Below, piece after piece: positions 36,742 through 45,447 of a DNA stretch of 64,000 nt. The DNA comes from Paenibacillus polymyxa. Its GTDB lineage: Bacteria; Bacillota; Bacilli; Paenibacillales; Paenibacillaceae. The DNA lies in contig NZ_CP049783.1 of NCBI RefSeq assembly GCF_015710975.1, positions 1,467,501 to 1,531,500 on the forward strand, in the 5' to 3' direction. Both the position numbers and the translations under genes were made by a program. The notes beneath the pieces were generated by a model. That model had not been told where the DNA came from, ran no database searches, and saw only the letters and a program-made list of their open reading frames with translations. Position 1 is the stretch's first letter. Each line of letters opens with the position of its first letter.

Positions 36742-37866
36742 TTAGAACTGAGCTACATGATGATCGACCGAAAAATAGTGTAAAATGTCCTCCGTCAGCT
36801 TGCCCATATCCTCATCGCTAGACAGATTGAGTATAGGCACGGGATAACTGGAAAACTCTTGTTTTTTCTCTTCCACAAAACGAGGATTAACAGAAGCATA
36901 TTGCAAATTCACTGAGGAAGAAGAATAGCTATCGAATACATTGTTACTCAAGGCGTATCCCAGCAATGAAGAGGAAAAGCGATTTTCCATGTATTGTTTG
37001 ACATGCTCCAGGTATTTTAGATTATATTCATCATAATGAAGACAACAGATCAGCCCATCGGGTCTAACTGCACGGGATGCCAAAAATGAGGTTACTCCAA
37101 AATAATTCGTGAATGTGTTATTAAAAGGAACAATCCCGCCTGGGATACCTACGAGTATCAAATCCGGCTTTTCACTCTGCTCTATTTTTTTCAAATATCG
37201 ATTAAACATAATAATCTTTTGCGTCTCGGTCATCCCGCCCTCAAACATAAACTGCGGGAAAGAATGCGCACCTATCAGCTCTCCGCATCCGTTAGATGTC
37301 ACTTGCGATACCTGATATCCTTGTGCTTCAAGCTTCTGCCGGATGTTAAGCTGCAAATTAAGCTTATGGGTTCGCTCGTTCAGACCTATTACAAACAAAA
37401 CCGGTGTAAAAAAATCATGTATGGCGGAAGACGGGTCCGGTGGTGAAATATGTTCCGTGCGCACATCAAATGTATTTTTTAAAATCAGCTTGTAGCCATG
37501 CTCCTCACCGGGCTGAATGAGTTCCATACATGAGTCTGGCAAAGTGAAATTAAACATAACTTTTTTTCCAAGTTGTCCAGCCTTCTTGATCACTGGGAGA
37601 TACACCTCAGCTACATCCAGCTTGAAGTTAGATTGTACCAGTAAAATGTCATCACAGCTCTCTAATTCCTGTTCCAAGCAAGACACCGGCTTCACGATAA
37701 GGCCTGTTACTTGTCCCTTGTCCACCACACAGGCATCTTTCCCGATCATACCCGACCCTTGAAAAGAAATAAGTACAACTTCCCCATAACTTCCTAATAA
37801 GTTCAAGTTTCTAACCAGAGCTATCGTTTCATAATCAAATGGAAAAATGATTAATTTATTCGTCAT
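36742..37866 (-). CDS. Peptide maturation system protein (TIGR04066-like)
   Basis: 374 residues with alternating strands and helices; N-terminus KLIIFPFDYETIALVRNLNLLG and later VLFVIGLNERTHKLNLQL and LILVGIPGGIVPFNNTFTN suggest a nucleotide- or cofactor-binding alpha/beta fold with two similar halves. It fits the TIGR04066 'peptide maturation system protein' that accompanies CcpM maturases; its chemical role is unknown. The ATG at 37866 follows GAGGGG at nine bases; the ATG at 37881 overlaps the maturase stop but lacks a ribosome site. Coupled to the maturase gene. Confidence 0.82.
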   Translation of the reverse strand: MTNKLIIFPFDYETIALVRNLNLLGSYGEVVLISFQGSGMIGKDACVVDKGQVTGLIVKPVSCLEQELESCDDILLVQSNFKLDVAEVYLPVIKKAGQLGKKVMFNFTLPDSCMELIQPGEEHGYKLILKNTFDVRTEHISPPDPSSAIHDFFTPVLFVIGLNERTHKLNLQLNIRQKLEAQGYQVSQVTSNGCGELIGAHSFPQFMFEGGMTETQKIIMFNRYLKKIEQSEKPDLILVGIPGGIVPFNNTFTNYFGVTSFLASRAVRPDGLICCLHYDEYNLKYLEHVKQYMENRFSSSLLGYALSNNVFDSYSSSSVNLQYASVNPRFVEEKKQEFSSYPVPILNLSSDEDMGKLTEDILHYFSVDHHVAQF

Positions 37867-37877
37867 GGAGACACCCC

Positions 37878-39332
37878 TCATGCTTTTTCAAAATCAAGGA
37901 TCGTATCCTCAGAGAAATCATATCCCAGCTCATTCATCATGCAAAAATCAAGTAAGGTATGCCTGATATCATTCTTAACTACAGAGCAGTGACTCAGCTT
38001 CTTTTCTTTAGACAAGGTGTGCAGATCATCTGCTACAGCCACACATAGCGTACAAAAACGGAAGTTCCAGCAGTCTTTACATGCATCCTCCGTAACCGTC
38101 CCTACATTTAAAATTTGGCTGATTTTATCTATTTCAAAGCCAGTGTCCACCTTTCCAATCTGCACGACCTCCGACTGCTCACTCACCCGTTCGCATGGAA
38201 ACAAGTTTCCATGTACATCAGCAAACAGGCGTTGAACACCGGGCACACAGGGTCCGCCATGATGTGCTTCTATAGGCATCCCCGCCGAAGGCTTTCTATA
38301 ATGAAACATTCGGAAATAAATCTGAATATAATAGTCTTTAATCAGTTTGGAGACATGGCTTTCATCTACTCTTCCAAACTTGGAGAGCATCATTTTAAAA
38401 ACCTCATAACCCCTCTGCTCAATAAATTCATTCCTGTACAAGATTTCATCCTTCACATAAGCATCATTAATGTAGGAAGACCTCACACTGTACAGACTTT
38501 CGAACGTTTCATAGTTCGTATAAAAGTCGTTAATGCAACCAAAATCATTGCGAGTATCCAGCACCACATTAAAATTAATCCATTCAAAGAGAGCAGGGTA
38601 ATTCCTTTTAATTTTGTCTACATTGGCAATGATCGTATCGAACGAGCCCCGCCCGTTAACAGCAAACCGTCTGTTTCTGTCATGATTCTCCTGATCTCCG
38701 TCCAGACTGATCGTCAGCACAAAATGATGCTCATCCAAAAAGTCCAAAATCTCTTCATTAAGCAGCGTACCATTGGTCGTTAAGTGAAAACCCACATCTC
38801 TGTATGCTACCTGCTCCTTGATATATTCAACACATTGCTTGATCAAAGGGAAATTAATAAGCGGTTCTCCCCCATAAAAACCAAAGTCCAAGCGGTCACT
38901 GTCCACTGACCGATCAATGACAAAATCTATACACTTGCGCGCTGTCTCAAAATCCATCATCAGACTGGTATGACCCCGATTCTCATATCCTCCTGAATAC
39001 ACGCAATAAGAGCATCTAAGATTGCAATTTTGAGTGACCTGCAAAGTTAGGGTCTTCAACTGATGCTGAAGCATATGCTCCAAGTGCTTCGTCTTCGGAT
39101 GCATCATAATCTGTGGACGCTGCGAAGATAAAAATCCGTTATCCAACAAGTCACGGATATACTGCTGCAACTCCGGTGTAGCATCCATCTCATCCAGGTC
39201 GAAACTGGAATGCGAATTCAGAAAATGATAAGCCTCCTCTTTAATCCGTAAGATTAAATTGGTATTTACATCATATACATAATGGTGGAGTCTCGTCTGA
39301 AACGTGTATATAAAAGGTTGGCACATGTTCAT
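37878..39332 (-). CDS. Radical SAM Cys-rich peptide maturase (CcpM-like)
   Basis: 484 residues. N-terminal peptide-recognition-like region (about 1-90) precedes the radical SAM core with C103-x3-C107-x2-C110 (NCNLRCSYCVYSGG), the SAM-binding FGFYGGEPL, and TTNGTLL. A C-terminal SPASM-like region carries further cysteines (GPCVPGVQRLFAD, LFPCERV, EDACKDCWNFRFCTLC) for extra iron-sulfur clusters. It should modify the cysteine-rich precursor encoded 73 bp upstream, probably by forming cysteine thioether links, although the exact bond is not established for this family to my knowledge. Start ATG at 39332 with a modest GTAGGTG site. Confidence 0.9.
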   Translation of the reverse strand: MNMCQPFIYTFQTRLHHYVYDVNTNLILRIKEEAYHFLNSHSSFDLDEMDATPELQQYIRDLLDNGFLSSQRPQIMMHPKTKHLEHMLQHQLKTLTLQVTQNCNLRCSYCVYSGGYENRGHTSLMMDFETARKCIDFVIDRSVDSDRLDFGFYGGEPLINFPLIKQCVEYIKEQVAYRDVGFHLTTNGTLLNEEILDFLDEHHFVLTISLDGDQENHDRNRRFAVNGRGSFDTIIANVDKIKRNYPALFEWINFNVVLDTRNDFGCINDFYTNYETFESLYSVRSSYINDAYVKDEILYRNEFIEQRGYEVFKMMLSKFGRVDESHVSKLIKDYYIQIYFRMFHYRKPSAGMPIEAHHGGPCVPGVQRLFADVHGNLFPCERVSEQSEVVQIGKVDTGFEIDKISQILNVGTVTEDACKDCWNFRFCTLCVAVADDLHTLSKEKKLSHCSVVKNDIRHTLLDFCMMNELGYDFSEDTILDFEKA

Positions 39333-39366
39333 GATTCACACCTACTCTGTTTTGATGTGGACAGAA

Positions 39367-39387
39367 GAGCCTGCAATTTCCAGGCTC
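39367..39387 (-). terminator. Hairpin between precursor and maturase genes
   Basis: Minus-strand stem GAGCCTG / CAGGCTC with a seven-base loop, 19 bp past the precursor stop. Only a few Ts follow, so partial read-through is expected, a common way to make far more precursor than maturase. Confidence 0.6.
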
Positions 39388-39405
39388 CTCCATACAAATA
39401 TAAAC

Positions 39406-39591
39406 TTAATAATTACCAATTCCCGTTCCATTATCTCTGCGATAAGAACCGTCACTTTCTCGCGATGTATTGGAGCTTCGAGTCAAACTGCCAGCACAAT
39501 AACAGGAGCAAGGACAATAACAGGAACAACCACAGCCAAATGCCTCAATCGTGTCGCCTACATTCGTACTTCTTTTCACAAGCTTGCGCAT
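39406..39591 (-). CDS. Cysteine-rich RiPP precursor peptide (CLI_3235-like)
   Basis: 61 residues. A basic leader (MRKLVKRSTNVGDTIEAF) is followed by GCGCSCYCPCSCYC, with seven cysteines at 20, 22, 24, 26, 28, 30 and 32, every second residue. A hydrophilic Ser/Arg/Asn/Gly tail of 29 residues follows. The leader and CxC pattern match the CLI_3235 bacteriocin family, but the long tail is unusual compared with my memory of that family. The ATG at 39591 has GAGGAG nine bases upstream. It lies between exporter and radical SAM maturase, the expected site for the substrate. Activity of the product is unknown. Confidence 0.85.
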   Translation of the reverse strand: MRKLVKRSTNVGDTIEAFGCGCSCYCPCSCYCAGSLTRSSNTSRESDGSYRRDNGTGIGNY

Positions 39592-39697
39592 GTAAAACTA
39601 CTCCTCTCATTTTTTAATATGATTAAAACGGGTGTTCACCCATACTAATTCCTTACATAGTGTTAAATCACACGATGAAAGCGTTTGTTTTTTTTCA

Positions 39698-41439
39698 TCA
39701 TTTTATGGGGACCTCTTCTTTCTCTGATATCCATCCTCTGTATTCCGTATGACAGGTCATAAAATGTGAATGTGTTCCGATTTGGAGTGGTTTGCCACGT
39801 TCCAACAAAATAACTCTATCGACATGCGCTAATATCTCACTGTGATGGGTAACGATCATTACGGTCTTGTCACGCAATCGGGTCTTCAACAATTGTTGGA
39901 CATTTAGCCTGCCTGCCACATCCAAATGGGAAGTCGCCTCATCGAGAATATACAATGGCGCTTCTCTGACCAATGCCCGGGCCATGGCTATTTTCTGTCT
40001 TTGCCCTCCCGACAGCTTGGAGCCATTCGAGCCTATTGGGAAGTCATCTGCGAAGCTGTGAACCAAATCTTTCAGACCAACCTCCGCGATAATTCCCTCT
40101 ATCGCTTCATTACTGACTTCTGTGCCTAAGAGGATATTTTCAAAAAGAGTAGTATCAAATAAATATAAATGCTGGCTGACCAAGGCTATCTGACTTCGAT
40201 ACTCATCTATTTCATAGCTTTGAACGTCCATGCCGTCATAAGTGATCATCCCCTGATCAGGCTGGCTGAACCTCATCATCAAATCCAAGAGCGTAGACTT
40301 TCCTGCCCCGTTTGCTCCTATGATAGCTATCTTTTCCCCCGGGCAATCCTAAAGTTCACGTCGGATAGGATCGGCTCATCCTTGGTATATGAAAAAGAAA
40401 CATGATGAAACGAAATGTGGTCCTCAGGAGGCGGCTCAGGGAGAACAGACGCAACAGGGACTGAATTAGATGTCTCTTCCTCTGCCCAATCCAAAAACTG
40501 ATAGTATCGCACGGCAGAAGGAACAACTTCGGCCAGCATGTAGCCAATGTTTAAAATAGCGAAAATGGGAGTGGTAACATAAGCACTGTAAGTAACAAAG
40601 GCAAAAATACCACCTACAGTGAGCTGTAAACGAAAAATAAGATCAGCTCCAACAACATACACAAGCATCATCAGAAGTTGAATTACAATCGATTCTGAAG
40701 CGATATTCCAAGCATCCAGAAGAGACAGTTTCCGTTCCGAATCTACAATTCGCCGCTGTTTGGATGAGAATTGCTGATGCTTACCAGGGATAAGACCAAA
40801 CATCCGCTGCTCCTTCATACCCCCGACAGATTCCCCAAACCACTGGGCAAAATTACTGCTGCCTTCAATCAAATCCCCCACCAGTCTTTTTCTGCGCTTC
40901 ACAAAATACTTCACTACAACATATTTGATAGGCAAAAAGCACAGCACAATTACAGTCATTTTCCAACTAATAAGCAGCAGACCACATAAACCACCAATCA
41001 TACTGAACGCCTGCATAATAGTAAAAAACACTCCACTATCTGTGATCCTTGAAACATTACCTACATCTGTACTAATCTGGTTCAACAGTTCAGCTTCGTT
41101 GGTTCGTTTAAAATAGCTCATTCGGACTCTTGTCAGATGCAGATACGCCTTTTCAAATAAGGAAAAAGTAACCTGTGCGCTTAAGCCTGCCCGAAAGAAT
41201 TCTTTACACACATTCAGCAGCTTGTCCAAGCAAACGATGAAGAACGCAGCAGAAGTGTACAGGACTACAGCCCGCATATCTCCTTTCAAGAGACCTTGAT
41301 CTACAATAGTCTTGCTTGTCAAAGGCAACAATATATTCAAGCCCGCTGATACGATGAGACATGTCACAATGATCACGACTGTCTTCAAATGAGGTTTAAA
41401 GGTTGCTGCCAAGTGTTTGTATACTACAGAATCCTTCAT
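39698..41439 (-). pseudogene. ABC exporter (TMD + NBD), frameshifted before Walker A
   Basis: The two halves of one ABC exporter of about 580 residues. Frame one (41439-40327) encodes six membrane helices and runs to RIARGKR-stop; the other frame continues EKIAIIGANGAGKSTLLDLMMRF and carries Walker A, the Q loop (LVSQHLYLFD), signature LSGGQRQK and Walker B ILDEATSHLD to 39698. Restoring one G in the G5 run at 40336-40340 joins them perfectly (RGEKIAIIG). There is no C39 protease domain. It should export the RiPP. The break could be a true mutation, phase variation or a sequencing error. First gene of the minus-strand cluster, divergent from the sigma factor. Confidence 0.88.
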
Positions 41440-41484
41440 CCTTTTCCCCCTTCAGCTGGTGCGCCCTCTCCCCCTATTAACTAA

Positions 41485-41497
41485 TTCCGTATCGGAA
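41485..41497. promoter_or_regulatory. Palindrome in the exporter/sigma divergent region
   Basis: TTCCG-TAT-CGGAA, a perfect five-base inverted repeat about 50 bp upstream of the exporter start, in the 216-bp divergent region. Possible operator; a matching copy was not seen elsewhere in the cluster. Confidence 0.35.
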
Positions 41498-41655
41498 TCA
41501 AAATCACCTTAAAATATCTCTTAACTGTTCTAGTAATTCCACATTTGCGAGATTAAATATGATTTTTGTCATTCTTCAAAATTGGTATTAATGTATACGA
41601 TTGGAACATGTAAAAGTCATTTATCTTTTTATCCGTCCAAAGGGGGCTTGAACAA

Positions 41656-42243
41656 ATGCCGACCACGATGGTTACTGACTGTTGCAAAGAGGATCAATGC
41701 AGAGGTAGTTCCAGATGCTTTTACAAAAAAATTTGTGAACTGTATCTGAGTGAGGTATATCGGTTCTGTATGCATTTAATCAAGAATCAATCTTGTTTTA
41801 AATTTATGGCAGAAGAATGTACACAAGATACTTTTGTAGCGGCAAGACAGCAATTGGTCAAGCTCAAGCATCACCCCAATGTTAAGGGATGGCTGTACCT
41901 TACGGCTAGGAATCTCATATATAAATCATTTAGGTGCTACTATACGCAAAGAAAGCATGAAACTACGCTTGAATGTGAGAAAATATGTGGTTTTTCGAAT
42001 TCGGTAGAGGAGGAGTGGGAGAATCAAAAGCTGGAAGATGTGGATACGGTGATTGTTAGCATACTGACGCAGCTTTCCAACATTGAATATACGCTCTATC
42101 AGGATTACTTTTGTCAACAACTGCCTGTTTCCTTCCTCGCTGACAAATATAATATTTCAGTTACGGCGACAACGACCCGGATTTACAGACTAAAACGAAA
42201 AATTCGCACATTATCCCATCAATATTGTCTAACTCATATATAA
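41656..42243 (+). CDS. Cysteine-rich ECF-type RNA polymerase sigma factor
   Basis: 195 residues. Region 2 is LSEVYRFCMHLIKNQSC...AEECTQDTFVAARQQLVKLKHHPNVKGWLYLTARNLIYK; region 4 is LSNIEYTLYQDYFCQQLPVSFLADKYNISVTATTTRIYRLKRKIR. There are 13 cysteines, five of them within the first 27 residues ahead of region 2, far more than usual, hinting at metal or redox sensing. No anti-sigma gene is adjacent. It faces the RiPP cluster across 216 bp, so control of that cluster is likely but inferred. ATG 41656 follows AAAGGGGG. Confidence 0.85.
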   Translation: MPTTMVTDCCKEDQCRGSSRCFYKKICELYLSEVYRFCMHLIKNQSCFKFMAEECTQDTFVAARQQLVKLKHHPNVKGWLYLTARNLIYKSFRCYYTQRKHETTLECEKICGFSNSVEEEWENQKLEDVDTVIVSILTQLSNIEYTLYQDYFCQQLPVSFLADKYNISVTATTTRIYRLKRKIRTLSHQYCLTHI

Positions 42244-42260
42244 ATATATCCATGTAAAGC

Positions 42261-42294
42261 AAAAAAGCGGAGCTTCTCTCCTAAAGAGAAGCTC
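42261..42294 (-). terminator. Rho-independent terminator of the beta-glucan importer operon
   Basis: Ten-base perfect stem GAGCTTCTCT / AGAGAAGCTC with a five-base loop; on the minus strand it is followed by GC and six Ts. It also lies just after the sigma factor stop, where it may help in the other direction. Confidence 0.88.
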
Positions 42295-42337
42295 AGCTAC
42301 TCGTTCTGGTGACTAAACTTGCTTTCACCCTATACCC

Positions 42338-43198
42338 CTACTTAATTCCCGAAATTGTATAATTCTCGATAATATACTTTTGGAAAATAATGAAGATAAT
42401 CATAATCGGAACGACCATAAAGGTCGAACCCGCCATTTGCAGGGCAAATTGACTTTCGTTCTGTCCCTTGAGCAGTGATAAACCTACGGACAAGGTGTAC
42501 AGCTTCTCATCGTTCGCAATAATGAGCGGCCATAAGAAGCTGTTCCATCCACCGATGAAGGTCAGGATCGCCTGTACCGCAATAATCGGTGTCGAAATGG
42601 GCAGCACGATTTGTAAAAAAGTGCGGAACTCCCCTGCTCCATCAAGTCGTGTCGCCTCCAGCAGTTCTTCCGGGATATCGGACATGAACTGCCGGAAGAG
42701 GAAGATCGCGAACGCGCCCACCAATCCAGGAAGCACAATCCCCAGCATGGAATTGGTCAACCCCATCTGGTTTAGAATCAAATAGACGGGAATCATCGTC
42801 ACTTGACCTGGAATCATCATGGTTGCCAGCACCAGATAGAACAGGAAACCTTTGCCCTTAAACTGAAATTTGGCAAAACCATAACCCGCCATAGCGTTAA
42901 GGAATAATCCGAAGAAGGAAGCTAGGACAATGATCAGCGTATTCGTCAGGTAGGTTCCAAACGCCATGCTATCGAATAGGATTTTAAAATTATCCAGTGT
43001 AAAATGCTCCGGCCAGATGGTTGGAGGAATTTTGGTTACCTCGCCCTCTGTCTTAAAGGAGGATAAAATCATCCACGCAAAAGGCAGCACCATCAACAGA
43101 CCTCCCACAGTCAGGAGAATCGCCACGAACCATTGAAATGTTTTTTCACCACTGCGCGTATTGGCGCGGGCTTGCTGAACAGCTGTTTTCACGCTCAT
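42338..43198 (-). CDS. Carbohydrate ABC transporter permease (MalG type), beta-glucan locus
   Basis: About 286 residues with six predicted membrane helices (first LLTVGGLLMVLPFAWMIL) and EAA loop DGAGEFRTFLQIVLPISTPIIAV. It is the second channel subunit of the importer, partner of the next gene upstream, 12 bp away. Candidate starts are GTG 43201, ATG 43198 and GTG 43189; the last has the best spacing from GAGAGG. No ATPase gene is in the operon, as usual for CUT1 systems. Substrate inferred from the locus to be beta-1,2-gluco-oligosaccharides. Confidence 0.92.
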   Translation of the reverse strand: MSVKTAVQQARANTRSGEKTFQWFVAILLTVGGLLMVLPFAWMILSSFKTEGEVTKIPPTIWPEHFTLDNFKILFDSMAFGTYLTNTLIIVLASFFGLFLNAMAGYGFAKFQFKGKGFLFYLVLATMMIPGQVTMIPVYLILNQMGLTNSMLGIVLPGLVGAFAIFLFRQFMSDIPEELLEATRLDGAGEFRTFLQIVLPISTPIIAVQAILTFIGGWNSFLWPLIIANDEKLYTLSVGLSLLKGQNESQFALQMAGSTFMVVPIMIIFIIFQKYIIENYTISGIK

Positions 43199-43210
43199 CA
43201 CCTCTCTCTA

Positions 43211-44095
43211 TCAGGACTCCGCTTTATTTTGCAAACGGAACTGAATCAGCGTTACCGCGATGATCGCGAAGAACAGAATGAACGATCCCGCCGCGGCATA
43301 CCCGAATTTACTAAATTGGAAGCCGTTATTGTAAATGAACAAGGATGCCGTCAGCGTGCCGTCCAGCGGTTTCCCTTTGGTCATGACAAAAGGTTCCTCG
43401 AAAAATTGCAGCCAGCCGATCATCGTCGTGATGGACACGAAGAAAATAGCGTAACGAAGCTGCGGCAGCGTAATATAACGAATTTGCTGCCATGTATTGG
43501 CCCCGTCAAGCTGGGCCGCTTCATAATAAGAGCCTGGAATGCCTTTAATAGCCGCAATAAAAATAATCATGTTTAAACCGATGCCCCGCCAAACCGCTAA
43601 CACAATCAGCGAAATTTTCGCTACTGTTGGATCGGTCAGCCATGGGACGGGACCTAAATTCACCAGACCAAGCACGTAGTTGAATAACCCAAGCGTCGGA
43701 TTATACAGATAGCTCCAAACCACTGCGACCGCAACCACATTCGTTACGGACGGCAGATAGAACACGACGCGGAATACTTTGAAAGCACGTGATTTACCCA
43801 TGTTAATCAGAATCGCGATGCTGAGCGAAAATATCAGCACCAGCGGAACGCCAATGATAACAAAGAACAACGTATTCCCAATGGACTTCAAAAAGGAAGG
43901 GTCCAAAAGCACGTTCGTGTAATTTTCCAATCCTATAAAGCGAATACTTTCATAATTAACGAGTCCGGACAGATCCATATCCGTGAAGCTGATCACGAGC
44001 GCCAGTAGTATCGGCAATAACGAAAACAGCGTTAACAGGATGATGGAGGGACCGATAAACAAGTATGGCGCAAGCTTCTGCGAGCTTCCTTTCAT
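43211..44095 (-). CDS. Carbohydrate ABC transporter permease (MalF type), beta-glucan locus
   Basis: 294 residues, six predicted membrane helices (LFIGPSIILLTLFSLLPILL at the start) and EAA loop DGANTWQQIRYITLPQLRYAIFF; MTKGKPLDGTLTASLFIYNNGF near the end is typical of MalF/UgpA subunits. ATG 44095 has AAAGGGAG upstream. It lies 36 bp after the binding-protein gene and before the MalG-type permease. Together they form the import channel for the sugars processed by the divergent GH3/GH94 enzymes. Confidence 0.93.
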   Translation of the reverse strand: MKGSSQKLAPYLFIGPSIILLTLFSLLPILLALVISFTDMDLSGLVNYESIRFIGLENYTNVLLDPSFLKSIGNTLFFVIIGVPLVLIFSLSIAILINMGKSRAFKVFRVVFYLPSVTNVVAVAVVWSYLYNPTLGLFNYVLGLVNLGPVPWLTDPTVAKISLIVLAVWRGIGLNMIIFIAAIKGIPGSYYEAAQLDGANTWQQIRYITLPQLRYAIFFVSITTMIGWLQFFEEPFVMTKGKPLDGTLTASLFIYNNGFQFSKFGYAAAGSFILFFAIIAVTLIQFRLQNKAES

Positions 44096-44131
44096 GCCTT
44101 CACTCCCTTTGACAATGACGGATATGGATCA

Positions 44132-45384
44132 TTATTTTTTCATTATACTTGCAGCCTGCTGATTAAAGTCATCCATTTCCTTCTGTACATCGGCATGACC
44201 GCGGTAAATACGCTCAAAGCTCTTGATGAATTGTTGAGAAACCTCTTCCCATGCAGCCAGTTGCGGCAATGCTGCGGAATGATCCAGCTGTTTGCGAATC
44301 GTCAGAAGCATCGGATCACTCTTCAGTTTGGCATCTTCCCACGATTTAGTAGTCGCAGGCAAGTTACTGGACAGCTCCATCCATTTCAGTTGTGTTTCTG
44401 GTTTGCTCAGGTAAGCCAGGAATTTGGCCGACTCCTCTGGGTGCTTGCTGAATTTCATAATTGAAAGGTTAGCTCCACCCAAAACGGATAGGTTGTTTAC
44501 TTTGCCAGGAAGCTCCGCAATATTCCACTTGCCTTCCAGTTCTGGTGCCTTGCTCTTGATTTCTTTAATCATGAAAGGACCGCTGATAAACATTGGAACG
44601 ATCCCCTCGCCTTGCAAACCTTGAACGGAATCAATTCCAATATCCACTGCGTTAGAGCCATTTTGGAAAAAGGTATTTACATACTTCACAGCATCTACAA
44701 ACGGTGCTTGGTTGAATAGCGGATTGCCCTGCTCGTCAACCAGCTTGGAACCGTTCTGGAGAGCAAACATAAAGCCCATGGACTGCTCCTTTGCACTAAA
44801 GGAGATACCATATTTGCCTTTACCCCGAGCCGCTAGTTTTTGAGCAGCATCGGACAGTTCCTCCCACGTTTTAGGTGCTTCATTGTATCCAACCTGTTTC
44901 AGTAGGTCCGAACGATAGAATAAAACTCGCGTTTCAGTGTACCAAGGTACGGCGACCGGTTTAGCTTCAAATTGAGCCGTACTCACAGCGCCCTTGAAGA
45001 AATTTTTCGCTTCAAGCTCAGGGTATTTGCTGATGTAAGGCGTGATGTCTGTTAGTGCACCCGCAGATGCTAATTCCGGCACCCATGATGTACCGAGCTG
45101 GACAACATCTGGACCTGATTTTGAGGCAACCGCCGTGAGCAATTTGTCGTGAGCGTTATCCCAAGGCAACGCCTGTACATCAACGTGAATATCTGGATTT
45201 TCTTTTTCAAAATCTTTTACAATTTCAGGCAGCAACTTCCCTTCCGCTCCCATTCCCCACATAGTGATGGTCGTCTTGCCATTTGCATCTTTGCCCGACG
45301 AATCATCCTTGGATGAACAGCCTACCAGCGCCCCCCCAATAATAAGGTGCTTGCCAAAATGATCCCCAATGTTCTTTTCATCAT
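44132..45384 (-). CDS. Sugar-binding lipoprotein of ABC transporter, frameshift in signal peptide
   Basis: The mature part (TTITMWGMGAEGKLLPEIVKDF onward, about 376 residues) is a family 1 solute-binding protein. The expected start, tandem ATGs at 45384/45381 after GGAGG, opens MMKRTLGIILASTLLLGG and then hits a stop; the other frame resumes with ALVGCSSKDD, a proper lipobox. Adding one G to the G7 run at 45331-45337 joins signal and mature protein exactly. The first in-frame ATG without the shift is 45262, which would give a protein with no signal and cut off at its first strand. Divergent to the GH3 gene and controlled by the same operator type. Confidence 0.85.
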
Positions 45385-45447
45385 ACGAATTCCTCCCGAG
45401 ATGATCAGTTTACCGATCATGCAATATGATAACGGATTCAAGCACAT

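Larger units (their letters stand above)
33837..42243. other. Biosynthetic cluster for a cysteine-rich RiPP (CLI_3235/CcpM type)
   Basis: Seven minus-strand genes plus a divergent sigma factor: exporter (frameshifted), precursor, radical SAM maturase, maturation-system protein, acyl-carrier-related protein, coiled-coil protein and S8 protease. The combination of precursor, CcpM-like maturase, companion protein and acyl-carrier-related protein matches a set of families defined from Clostridium (TIGR04065, 04068, 04066, 04069 as I recall them). Base composition appears lower in GC than the flanking sugar genes, by eye, which suggests transfer. Confidence 0.75.

Noticed and set aside
39406..39591. 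Precursor as a freyrasin-type ranthipeptide or SCIFF peptide
   Set aside because: The CX3D spacing of freyrasin-like peptides and the six-cysteine SCIFF pattern are absent; the alternating CxC core with KRS/DTIEAF-like leader fits CLI_3235 better.
40336..40340. Programmed ribosomal frameshift in the exporter
   Set aside because: No slippery heptamer with a following pseudoknot or internal Shine-Dalgarno is apparent; a simple deletion in a G run is the plainer reading.
44132..45262. Binding-protein gene starting at the internal ATG 45262 as a normal cytoplasmic protein
   Set aside because: A full ribosome site, signal peptide and lipobox lie upstream in two frames that join by one G, so the internal start is an artefact of the frameshift.
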